A stretch of DNA of 64,000 bases from Allium sativum. Its lineage: Eukaryota; Streptophyta; Magnoliopsida; Asparagales; Amaryllidaceae. Position 1 is the first letter of the stretch, and every line of letters begins with the position of its first letter. The position numbers and the translations under genes are program-made. The notes beneath the pieces are model-generated. The model was given only the letters and a program-made list of their open reading frames with translations, was not told where the DNA came from and did no database searches. Where the stretch lies: the NCBI GenBank assembly GCA_030737875.1, contig CM060922.1:324727956-324791955 (forward strand), written 5' to 3'. Below, in pieces: positions 35,301 through 45,190 of this stretch.

Positions 35301-36149
35301 ATTCGTCGGTAGTAGTTAGTGTTTGTTGAGGCGCGAGTTTTTCGGAGGAAGGAAAAATTAGGGATTGATGTTGATTTGGGAAAGAGTAGAGGAAAGGTCG
35401 GTCAACAAATATAAGATGCGATTTACTTTTGGAGCCAAATTTTCACTTTTAGCGCGCCTGAATTTCATCCCTTTACGTTAAGATGACCGTCAGATTTTGG
35501 GTGTCATTACCAAAATTTCACTAAAATTTATAGAATTAAATATTATAAGTTTAAACTGATACGTAAAATTATAATATGGATTTCTTGAGAATTAATTTTC
35601 ATTAAAATATTAAATATTACTTATTAATAATAGTTTCTATCAACTATCACTTATTTCTTCTTAGGTATAATTGATTCCCAATTATTAAAATTAATTTTTA
35701 TGCATATGTTGCTAGTTATTGACTGTTAAGAGCCATGCTAAGATCAGTCGCACATCAAGAGACAGATCTAATACTTGCTCAGGTATTGGTCAAATAAGTT
35801 CTAGTGGGGTCCATTTTAATTGAATTTAAAAATAGAAAAACATGTCAAATCGATCAGCTGACGAGTATATGACGACTATAGGCACGTGCGACTGATGCTA
35901 GCAATTCCCTGACTACTAAATACTTAACCATAATTATTGAAAAATAGTTACTTTTTATTAATTTTTAAACATTAATTATTATTCATTTGTAAAGTTATTA
36001 CTGAATATTAATCGTTATTAATTTGTAAAGTCAGTATTTAATATTAATTACTAATTATTTTTAAATATTTATATTATTAATATTAAATATTAATATTATT
36101 AGTATTAAATATTAATATTTAATATTAGTCATTATTAGTATTTGATAGG
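35301..36149. other. CACTA interior, AT-rich
   Basis: Possible promoter/5' UTR of the captured locus up to about 35470, then AT-rich sequence with repeated AATATTAAT-like words. No gene was seen. Confidence 0.4.
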
Positions 36150-36452
36150 CCTCTATTACAACAAGTAGAAAAAACTTATGAAAATAAGTTTATGCAACTT
36201 TCTAATAAAAATATTTTAATTATTAATTATAACCGACAAAAAATAAGAGTTGTTAAAAATAGACATCTATTACAACTGACAAAAAATAAATGTTGTAATA
36301 TAAATCTATTACAACAAGCTAAGTAAAAGAGTTGTTAAAAATATATTTATTACAACTTTCAGCAAAGGACAGTTGTAAAAAAGTTTTATTACAAGTGTCA
36401 TTTTGTGACAATTGTAAAATAAAAGTTGTAATTTGGTATTTTTGTTGCAGTG
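36150..36452. repeat. CACTA right terminus with subterminal repeats
   Basis: About ten TTACAAC / GTTGTAA motifs in both orientations, ending TTTTTGTTGCAGTG, followed by TSD ATG. Such clusters are the transposase-binding regions of CACTA elements. Confidence 0.85.
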
Positions 36453-36455
36453 ATG

Positions 36456-36652
36456 GTAGAGATTGATTGACAGTGGTGGAAAGAAGAACAAGCTGTTGCG
36501 ATTTGAGGTGGATGGAGCTTGTTAGAATATGCGACTTTACTGGAGGATTGCTTTGTTTGGAGAGTTGTTGGCTTAGTAAGTGCAGTGATGTTGGTTTGAA
36601 GTGTTGAATGAAGTATAGTTTGAGGTGTTGAAATGTTGGAGCTAAGTGCACA
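36456..36652 (+). other. Interior of gene-carrying retrotransposon, right of CACTA
   Basis: G/T-rich non-coding sequence in the same style as 16885-17956, with which it was contiguous before the CACTA insertion. Confidence 0.6.
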
Positions 36653-37404
36653 ATGGATGGCATAATGGTCAAATCGTACAAATTTGAGCTAGATCCATTT
36701 CAAAATGTTTCTGTTGCTTGCTTGGAGAGGAATGAATCAGTCCTTGTTTCCGTATATACCTCAGTTGGAAAAACTGCAGTTGCGGAGTATGCTATTGCAT
36801 GCAATGTCTTTCAGAGACAAACAAAGAGTCATTTACACTTCACCATTAAAAGCATTGAGTACCAGAAATACAGAGAGCTTAGTTATGAATTTTCAGATGT
36901 TGGCTTAATGACCGGTGATGTCACACACACACTCCAACCAAATGCTAGTTGTTTGGTGATGATGACAGAAGTTTTGAGAGGGATGTTACATGGGGGTTTA
37001 GAGGTAATTAAAGAGGATGCTTGTTTTAATTTTGATGAGATTCACTACATGAAGGATGAAGAAAGAGACGTGGTATGGGAAGAAAGCATTATATTTCTCC
37101 CTGCTGCAATTAAGATGGTTTTCCTTTCAGCAACCATGTCAAATGCCACTGAATTTGCAGAGTGGATATGTAATATTCATAAGCAACCTTCTCATGTTGT
37201 TTACACGGATTTTAGGCCCACATCTTTGCAGCACTATTTTTTCTCCCAGTAGGTGGGAGTGGTTTGTATCTTGTTGTTGATGAGAATGAACATTTCAAGA
37301 GGGTTAGTTTCATGAAGCTGCAAGAAGCATTCACAAGTAAGAAAACCATAATGGATGATGAAACGAATGGAGTAGTGTTGGTTAGAATATTATGCTCTGG
37401 TTGA
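36653..37404 (+). pseudogene. MTR4/HEN2-type DExH RNA helicase fragment captured by LTR retrotransposon
   Basis: A 199-codon open frame (36653-37252) matches the first RecA domain of the exosome helicase MTR4. It has YKFELDPFQ at residues 9-17, a Walker A-like SVYTSVGKT (33-41; family SAHTSAGKT), motif II DEIH at 128-131, and motif III SAT at 159-161 within [20 protein letters not shown]. Residues 51-69 are out of frame. The +1 frame there reads [19 protein letters not shown], so two compensating frameshifts lie at about 36800 and 36860. After 37245 another shift occurs and similarity continues as [16 protein letters not shown] to about 37340. It covers about a fifth of the usual protein of roughly 990 residues and has no introns. 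In the living family the protein unwinds RNA for the nuclear exosome. This fragment lacks RecA2 and should be inactive. Confidence 0.85.
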
Positions 37405-38054
37405 AGATAATGAAGTTGAACTGCTGGATGTTGCTGATGTAGATGTGCAGTTTGATGTTGTGGAAGTTGCCGCTAGTGTGCAGGTTGTGTGCTAGCTCTT
37501 TGTAATTGATTGGATATTGATAATGAAGTAGTGTTTTTGTAAAAGTTGATGTTGTGTCTGCAGCAGAGATGCAGAGGTGTATTGAGTGAAGAAGAAGGCA
37601 GGAGTTAGCTTGCTTGTGTGAAAGTGAGATGAAGCCGACGAAGGGTAGAATTTCGGTTATGGGTTGGATATTTATGGAATGCTCAAGAGGAACTGTTTGA
37701 AAATATGTCTATAAGAAGATATACATACCTACATGTGAAGTAGGCTGAGTAAGAAAGACTTGGTTTTGTGTCATCCAACAAGTAAGAAAGAAGAGTTGCG
37801 GTTCTTACTTGTTGGGGAGATGACAGATACTGCGGTATCAACGGATGATCTATATGCAGAGAGCAGAAAGGTCAACCAAGAATAGTTGTTGATGGTTAAA
37901 GTACCAATCAGCATGAAACAGTTGAGCATATCCAATCAGTTAGAGATGAAAGTTGTAATGGAGTTCGTCTATGAAAGACGATGAAGGATTGAGAACCATG
38001 GCTCTTATAACTTAGCATTTGTGAGTTAAACTGAAAGTTAGACACATTCAGTCC
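37405..38054 (+). other. Non-coding 3' interior of gene-carrying retrotransposon
   Basis: Purine- and G/T-rich, with no recognised protein. Leads into the PPT. Confidence 0.55.
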
Positions 38055-38063
38055 AAGGGTGGA
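38055..38063 (+). other. PPT
   Basis: AAGGGTGGA immediately before the 3' LTR start TGTTAGAAAT. Confidence 0.75.
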
Positions 38064-38319
38064 TGTTAGAAATAATAAATGTGTTTTCTATGAATGCGTT
38101 CTGTTTGAATAAGTCATTGTGATTTGTTTCCTACTCAGCAGCTTATTTCCTAATAGTTAGGCAAACTTGTAGCAAGAGGAAGAAATGGTAGACGTGTTAG
38201 TTTAGTTTTTCATTTTGGTCTATAAATACTCTAGGCATTGCTGTATCCAATGTACTGAAGTTATCAAATAAAGTTCCTCTTCTTTTCTCTTATATATACT
38301 GTTTTTTATATTTTTAACA
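38064..38319 (+). repeat. 3' LTR of gene-carrying retrotransposon
   Basis: TGTTAGAAATAATAAATG to TTTTTAACA, 256 bp with intact TG/CA ends, followed by TSD GATCC at 38320-38324. It is clearly diverged from the 5' LTR (263 bp), so the insertion is not very recent. Confidence 0.92.
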
Positions 38320-38732
38320 GATCCTACAGCTCAGCTAATCAACTGAGGGTGAATCACAATTGAATTTTATATTTTGTCCCGCTTACATGATGTCTACTTG
38401 CTTACAAATAAATGTACGCATAATCAACCTCTCTACAACAGCAGTCAGACCCACCCTCTCTCTTCGGTCCCAGAGAATAACCTCATTTTCACCAGCAAAA
38501 TCGTTCCAGCCAACATAAAAAACACCAAAACATGACAAAATTGTTTACAAATCTCAATTCTGATGCTCTATATAGTTCAAAGATGGACAAGTATCACAGA
38601 AACAACATAAAACCATAACCCTCTATGACTAAAATTACGTTTACAGAAAACGCATGCCTATATATGGAGATAAAAAAGAAAAAGAAACACTGTTCTTCCT
38701 TTTCTTTTCTTATTAGTAAACAGTAATATTAT
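38320..38732 (-). other. TSD and probable WRKY 3' UTR/downstream region
   Basis: GATCC is followed by AT-rich sequence downstream of the WRKY stop codon on the minus strand. The retrotransposon inserted about 410 bp past that stop. Confidence 0.5.
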
Positions 38733-39755
38733 TCACATTGGAGGCCCAGGAGGACCGAGAAGGGGAAAATGTGTACTCATAAGTTGGTAGTAAGCCTCCA
38801 TAGTGATGTCCTCCTCCTTAGGTAACATAAGCCCATCAGCACCGATGCTAGAATCAAGAACTGGATACCTGATCTGATGGCCCATTTGTCCCGTTCCACC
38901 ACCCCTTGCTGCAATTTCAGTGTTGCTTATGTCAAACGGCAGTGTAGTCCTAGCTCCATAATCCAAATTCGGAAGGTCCGAAATGTTTAGATAAGAAGGG
39001 GGGTCGATATTGATTAGGGGGTTTTGGGGCAGCTCGAGAGACCTTTGTTGGTTCAGGAAAAGGGAATAATCTGCTGCTGTAAACTGATTAATGGAGCTTT
39101 TAGGAGGAGGAACTGCATGATTATGTTTGCCTTTGTATGTTGTGATGACTACTGTAAAGTTGTCTGCTGCTCTTTCTATGTGTTTCCGTACCCTGCACCT
39201 TGCACTCGTGCACCTGTAGTAGCTTCTGCTTACATTGACAGTTTACATTGTGTTAGAATCTGAGTATAACAGACTCAAACTGTTGATTTGGAAGAATATT
39301 AGTGACATTTGGTATATACTATGTATGTAGCATGTAGTTCAGAAACAAAAAGGTTTTGTCACCTAGGATTAGGGTTTCCTCTGACAACTTTCTGACCATA
39401 TTTGCGCCACCTATAGCCATCGTCAAGTAGGTCCACTTCACTTACTGTTCGAATCACAATTTTGGGCTCACGAGCTCCTGTTACACCAATGTAATTCATC
39501 CCAACAGCACAAGCATCAAAACTTCTGATCAAATCAAACACAAAATGCATGAGCTAGCACATACGGCACAATATTGACACTCTCAAAAACCTAGATAATA
39601 AGCATGAGAAATAACCTTCTGTTAGACTCGTTATCATTTCCCCCGCCATCGCCTTCGTTTCCAATGGCTTGAGTTTCTCCATCCTCCAACTCTTCGGCGT
39701 AGTTAAATGAAAACACATTTATGGCATCTTGGTTCTGAGCACTGTTTGAAGAAAT
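38733..39755 (-). CDS. WRKY transcription factor, group I-type C-terminal part (three exons)
   Basis: Minus-strand exons 39755-39616, 39524-39363 and 39225-38733 join in phase with GT/AG borders and no stop until 38733. Exon 1 is acidic ([20 protein letters not shown]), like the linker between the two WRKY domains of group I factors. Exons 2-3 encode the DNA-binding domain: [27 protein letters not shown], then CTSARC (C-x4-C) and the HNH zinc ligands in [12 protein letters not shown]. The intron after the PNPR codons is the conserved position in C-terminal WRKY domains. The protein would bind W-boxes (TTGAC). A C-terminal tail ends [11 protein letters not shown] find no N-terminal WRKY domain or start codon in the next several kb, so the gene is 5'-truncated, or its first exons lie far upstream or use another start. 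Confidence 0.85.
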
Positions 39756-40222
39756 CTGAATTAAAACAGTAATATACGATCAACCAGTGGATAAAATGTC
39801 TTAATCTAAGTCTACTAATGAAAAGGGAAGCATGAAAATAAATATAAACCAACTGCTCATCTTGTAACCCACTTCATATTATCTGAATAAGATTTGAGAG
39901 CTGCTATGGAGCCTGAAACACAGCATGTGCGGAATGCATGCACGAATTATAATCGAAAGGCTGAATTCAGGGGATGCTAAATTAATCAACCGCTAATATT
40001 GATTCGGGCTCAGTTCCAGGCACAATTTTCAGGCCTTATAGATTTGCTGTTAAGATTTTGCCTGTATATTAAAGAATGCACTACTTCGAACCACTTTCAG
40101 TTGTCACTTTCCAGAAAAAGAAAAAGAAAAATTCGATGCTTACATTCATCATTTCAAAGAGTATACCGTAAGATGAACTATGTTGGTGCATGGTCAAACG
40201 TTCAAATGGCTCCACTAGCATC
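39756..40222. other. Sequence 5' of the WRKY exons
   Basis: It contains an acceptor-like polypyrimidine/AG just before exon 39755 (minus strand). Beyond that there is no further WRKY exon and no recognised gene. Confidence 0.4.
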
Positions 40223-40724
40223 TAGGACTGTCAATAGATACTCGAAAAATATGAAATTCATCTGCATCCGTATCCGTATCCGAAAAGTGGATAAATATCC
40301 GATATTCAAAAAAACTGATGCTGATACGGATACATAGATATCCGTATCCTAAAATTATCCATCCGATTTTTGTTAATATTATGCTTAAAATTATATATAT
40401 TTTAGTACAATAAATGAGATTTATTTATTGTTTTACTAACTCAATGATTTCTATTATATGCACTAAATGCATATTAGGTACTCAAATCTATTTAATTTCA
40501 TCATATATGTTTTTTAACACTTTTGTGATCATTGAAATTGAAAAACATTTATGCTTAACTATAAATTTTCGTTTATATTTATTGATTTATCGATTGTTAA
40601 CGGATATAATAACTATCCAATATTCGTTTGTATCCGCGGATACGGATATCCGATATCCAAAAATGATTTCGGATATGGATACAAACATACCAACTATATC
40701 CGAAAGTATTTGTTAACAGCCCTA
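40223..40724. mobile_element. hAT-like MITE, about 0.5 kb
   Basis: Imperfect terminal inverted repeats: TAGGACTGTCAATAGATAC on the left and, read on the minus strand, TAGGGCTGTTAACAAATAC on the right. Subterminal runs of GGATATCCGATATCC-type words are common in plant hAT MITEs. A clean 8-bp TSD is not visible. Confidence 0.65.
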
Positions 40725-42070
40725 CTGCTCTAACCGTGAGAGCCATGTTAACGATTATTCCTAATTTCCTAATATAAATATACAATTATGTTAATTAATG
40801 TTAACCAATTATAATTAGTTAGTGTATAACCCGTACGCTGCATAGGATAACATTATTAAAAATAACATTTATCATCTTGATGTCAAAATGAGAACCTTTT
40901 TATGCAATATATAAAAAAAAACTGGTGTGCGATTTATAAACTATAAATTAAAATTATTATTATTGCCTACGTATAATTTATGTTCTATAGTATACACAAA
41001 TGATACATATATGTTTTTGTTTGAAAAATAAAATAATTTTATCAATTTTGTTAGTATGAATATATTATACACTTTGAAACTGGTGTATGTAATAATTTAC
41101 TGGATGAATCAGGAAATATTATTCAATCAAATTCATCTAAATAAGTTAAATGTAAAATTATGAAATTAGTTTAACTATGTAAATTTATAGCAGAAATAAT
41201 TAAAAAGAAACTTGTCGTATAAAAATGTTGTGGAGTTATGTTCGTGAAAACAGAATTTCATGATATAATGTATGATAAATTCTTATTCTGAATGAACATA
41301 ACTAATTTACAAATTAGCTTTATTATTGCCATTGATGTACGTAATTTATACCATATGATTTATAGCCTTTATAGTTGAACAAAAAAAAAATACTATTTTT
41401 TAACATGAATACATATAAAATTGGCGTTTATTTTTAAAAGGTATTAGAAAATTGAACTAAATATTCAATAAGATTATTTAAATAATTTAAATTTAAAATT
41501 TCATGAGCATTTTAAGCATTGTGTGTTACTAAGAGCACCTTGAATTCTTTTTACTAACTCCATTACCAAAAAATACCATGAAATATTAGATAACATACTT
41601 TCATATACCAAAACTTTTAAGGGGCTACCATTACATTAATTTTCATTTTTTTACTTGGTAAACAACTATCGATTAACATAGTATCAAGCGATGAACCACC
41701 GAACAACATAGTTCGATGGTTGATGGCCATGAAAAATGGTTTCAGTCGACGGTTGCTTACCATGCAAACTGATTTTATGCAATGATTGACTGTTGCGTAA
41801 AATATCTTGATATTAGGAAGTATGCAAAATTTATTTTGTTTATTATTTTTATTTATGGTATTTGGAAAAGTAAACCTGAGTGTCCTTGACAACACAATAA
41901 ACATATGGATTTATATGAAAGAATTTTGGAGCGGATGAGGTCTTTAGTAAATAATTGTAGAAATGTTCAGGTACTTAAAGCTGAAAATTTTCTTCTTCAA
42001 TGTTAATAAATTTATAAAGATAAATAAATAATATACTGATTTTCTATTATCGTTTACGTATATTGTTTAT
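40725..42070. other. AT-rich intergenic sequence
   Basis: No gene or complete element recognised on either strand. Confidence 0.5.
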
Positions 42071-42232
42071 AGGGAAAGTCTAAAAGAACACAAAATTTTG
42101 ACACAATTGGTAACACGCTTGATCTCCACTATTGGACCACCCTCTGAATTCCACCACTTCATATAAGGACAAAAAGATCCAATGTCTTGGATCTTTTGTG
42201 TCACTAATTGTGCATAATTCCGTGTTCAAATA
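42071..42232. mobile_element. Small MITE-like inverted repeat element
   Basis: GAACACAAAATT, GACACAATTGGTAACAC on the left pairs with GTGTCACTAATTGTGC, AATTCCGTGTTC on the right, giving an imperfect inverted repeat of about 30 bp around a 90-bp loop. The core TIRs end at 42086 and 42227 and weaker pairing extends to about 42071 and 42232. The family is unassigned. Confidence 0.55.
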
Positions 42233-42662
42233 GTTGCTCTATTATTTATATTATATGGCTTATTTAAGTTTATATTTGAATGAAGAACCAATTTTACTAC
42301 CTCTGTCGATATGGACATGGTATACGTTTTTAACCGTGATATTTAGCATTAATTAGATGTATTAACAACATTTTATTAACAGAATTTATGTATTAGATTC
42401 AAAATCCCGTAATTAATTTAACATATTGATTTAATGTACAATATTAAGTGATATTGTAGAATGTTTTGTAGATAACTAAATAAATTTGAAATGTCGGTGC
42501 TTGACGTTTTGGTGAAGCCAACTGGATTTTAAAGTGATCCGTAACAATTTTTATTATATCAAAATAGTAAAAACATGGAAAACAGGAGATATACATATTG
42601 CATATCTCCTACAAAATTTTGTGCGCTACTACCAGTCTTTTTGTTATGTATGCCTACTTACT

Positions 42663-42931
42663 CTATTGTTCTACCTGATTTAAGATTTCCCCTTCTCCAT
42701 ATCCTTGCTCCTCAATCAAAGCATTACCATCTTCATAATACTGTTCTAGTACATCAAAACGATTGGATGTTCCTATACCAACTACATCAATTGTCTTACT
42801 TCCAAAATTAGTTATTGGATCAAACTGCAAATGAGAATTTGACTCATTCGAAACATCAACAGAATTATGTAACCTGGTTTGCGTGACTTTCTTCCCTTTA
42901 TTCCTTTTAATAGCAGCAAAAATATGGGTTT
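42663..42931 (-). pseudogene. Possible LINE ORF1-like remnant
   Basis: The minus strand is open for about 89 codons without Met, ending at TAG 42665-42663. It reads FAAIKRNKGKKVTQTRLHNS, then GTSNRFDVLEQYYED and an acidic end. A basic stretch followed by (S/T)NRFDVLE is common at the end of plant retroelement gag/ORF1 proteins, but no reverse transcriptase is nearby. It could be another hypothetical fragment. Confidence 0.3.
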
Positions 42932-43857
42932 GATTCTATTGTTTTTAATACATACATTTACATGATTGTTATCATGAAAAATGGGAAGATTGTTATAATA
43001 CAGATACTGAATTTGAAAACAACCAAATAATTATAGATGCTAAGTTTTCCCTCGGTTGTATCGAATATTTTGTACGATGTTACAAAGGTTTATACAGGCA
43101 TAGGATAATCAGGTTTGAAGACTAATCAATATATAGATTAGTGATCAAGATTCAAAGATGATCAAGATAATCGAAGAATCATAATTTTAGCGATAAAGAA
43201 ATGAAGAGCTCGAGGCTATAGTTCATAGTTAATAAACAATAAGAAAAATTTTAAAATCCTTGAATGGAAACCTTTTTTTGAATACTCTCTCACCAAACTA
43301 TCCATTTTATTTTGAAAAATTATTTAAAAAGTTACAAAATCTTTTAGGTTTTAAAAGTACATAAAGTATTTAAAAACTGTGAATAAATTATTATACAAAA
43401 CTCAGAATTTTGAAAATCCTTAAAAGAGTTATAGTTATTTAAAGTACACAAGGGTATGTTAACATACCCGACCCAAGTATGTCAACATATGTACCATTGA
43501 AGAAATGTTTTCTAAATTTTTAATAGCTGTGATTTTTGGTTGTCTCTTCACCAATAGACATGTCCCTTCGAACACTGTAAAATATAGATTAGGTAATTTT
43601 AAAGACTGCTTTCTATCTATTTTACTCACTTCAAATTCTCTTCGCATATTTTACCAAATCCACTTACTATATAATTCGAATTCACTCAAGCACAATATCT
43701 ATTATATTACATTCATTCTCTATAATCCTTTCACTTATTTGCTAGTATTTTCTTAAATGTTCAAATGCTAGATTGCTATAAAAAGCAATAGGATATTCTA
43801 TATCCAAGTTACAAATATTTGTATTTGGTGTCAACTACTCTCCACCATTATTTTTGT
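42932..43857. other. AT-rich intergenic sequence
   Basis: No gene recognised. A short palindrome-like GGGTATGTTAACATACCC lies at 43452-43469. Confidence 0.45.
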
Positions 43858-44000
43858 GGGTGCACATGGTTTTCGTTCAAGTCAAGTAGGTGTATTGTCT
43901 ACTTAACCAAGTGTGTGTGTTTTTTGCCTATTCAAATCAAGTGGGTGTGCTTGCCTATCTAAATCAAGTAACTGATCTTTTGGCCCAGTTAAATCAAGAG
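43858..44000 (+). repeat. Degenerate tandem repeat around AAATCAAGT(G/A)GGTGTG
   Basis: About four loose units of 35-40 bp with CAAGTNGGTGTG and GCCTATTCAAATCAAG words. Confidence 0.55.
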
Positions 44001-44211
44001 CCTACCAAATTCTCGAAAATACAAAAGGTAGTATCTTTTTTCTTTGGAGTCAAGATTATATGATTATTTTCTCGCAACTTGTTTGACATAAGTGATTGAA
44101 AGGAAGTTACGAATATTGTACAAACTAAACATAGGACTGGTCAAGCCGAGCCAATATAAAAAATCTTAGTTTCACCTCTCTTGCATTTAATATATTTTAC
44201 TACATACACGG

Positions 44212-44230
44212 CACACGCGCGCGCACGCGC

Positions 44231-44314
<84 letters not shown>
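44212..44314. repeat. Compound alternating purine-pyrimidine microsatellite
   Basis: About 100 bases of uninterrupted or nearly uninterrupted purine-pyrimidine alternation in near-symmetric order: CG-rich, then (GT)n, (TA)n, (TG)n and again (GC)n. Confidence 0.95.
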
Positions 44315-44682
44315 TGATTTTCTATATTTGGATTTAGAAGTTGAAATAATTTAGGGAAGCCCTATATAAGTTATAAAACACTATTCACCCTCTTTAGTTT
44401 ATAATAAATAACATTTGGTATTTTTTATCAAAATCATATTCAGAATTGTGATATCATAAAAGTAAATATTGTTATTCATGCATTTATATACTTCAGTAGT
44501 TATCCAATCTCAATTTAGTTTTTTTTTAACCGTATTTAAATTACTAATTCTTTCACTCAAACATTAACGAATGTTTCCATGCTACTTCCTCATCATAAAT
44601 CATGAAACCTACATCATTGCTCTAATAAAATTTATGAAACATATAAATAAATTTTCTTTTTTATCTAAAATTTTATAATAAA

Positions 44683-44979
44683 AAGGGCATAACCACAACA
44701 TTATGAAAGTATATGTTTCTCATTAAAAAAATTTGTTAAAATTCTATATTATTTATAATATATGGCACTTAAATTCAAATTTAAATATCATTATTTTATG
44801 TTAATGTTTTTTGTAAAGGGCATAGCAATAAACATAACAAAATTTTGATTTATTTTTTATCAAAAAATTTAGAATATAAAGGGCATAACCATAAACATAA
44901 TGAAGAATCTGATTCTCATTAAAAACAATGTTAAAGTGCTATATAATTTATATAAAAAAATGTTATTTAAATTCAGATT
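44683..44979 (+). repeat. Three diverged copies of an AAAGGGCATA unit
   Basis: Units begin at about 44683, 44815 and 44878 with AAGGGCATAACCA-like sequence and share TCTCATTAAAAA and TTAAATTCA words. The third unit is interrupted by the Copia element that starts at 44980, and its continuation lies at 57608 onward. Confidence 0.65.
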
Positions 44980-45190
44980 CGTTGTAATATATATATATAT
45001 ATATATATATGAATGTTGTGAATATGCTTTTATTTGTTCTATGTTTAGTCCCACATCATGAGAATAAGTTAAAAATCAGCTCCAAAGCCTATATATATAG
45101 GAGCCAATGTAATAGAAATAAATATACTTCTGAATGAATAGAAATGTCCTCTCTCCCTTGTTTTTTCTATTTTGTGTTTGTTTTATAACA
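44980..45190 (+). repeat. 5' LTR of Copia element
   Basis: Starts CGTTGTAATATA (expected T mutated to C) and ends TTTTATAACA. Contains AGTCCCACATCATGAGA and a TATA-like CCTATATATATAGG. The adjoining CATTATCAGCACGAG is the likely primer-site region. Confidence 0.88.

Larger units (their letters stand above)
17957..36452. mobile_element. Non-autonomous CACTA transposon with captured UVR8 and GBP fragments
   Basis: The left terminus CACTACAACAAAT and the right terminus, read on the minus strand as CACTGCAACAAAAAT, are flanked by the 3-bp TSD ATG (17954-17956 and 36453-36455). This is the diagnostic CACTA signature. Both ends have subterminal clusters of TTACAAC-type motifs (17957-18300 and 36150-36452). 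No TNP-type transposase was seen. Without its nested LTR insertions the element is about 4.4 kb, and most of it is host gene fragments on the minus strand: a possible first exon, UVR8 exons, then GBP exons. The introns are retained, so capture was probably at DNA level. Confidence 0.9.
15993..38319 (+). mobile_element. Non-autonomous LTR retrotransposon carrying RanBP1 and MTR4 fragments
   Basis: 5' LTR 15993-16255, primer site 16258, PPT 38055-38063, 3' LTR 38064-38319 and a 5-bp TSD GATCC define one element. Removing the nested CACTA insertion leaves about 3.8 kb. No gag, protease, integrase or reverse transcriptase was recognised. The interior instead carries two intronless, sense-oriented host fragments: RanBP1 near the 5' end and an MTR4-like helicase near the 3' end. 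This layout resembles maize Bs1, an LTR element with several captured cellular genes. Mobilisation would need proteins from another element. Confidence 0.88.

Noticed and set aside
36653..37252. A functional RNA helicase gene
   Set aside because: It covers only the first RecA domain, has several frameshifts and lies inside an LTR element.
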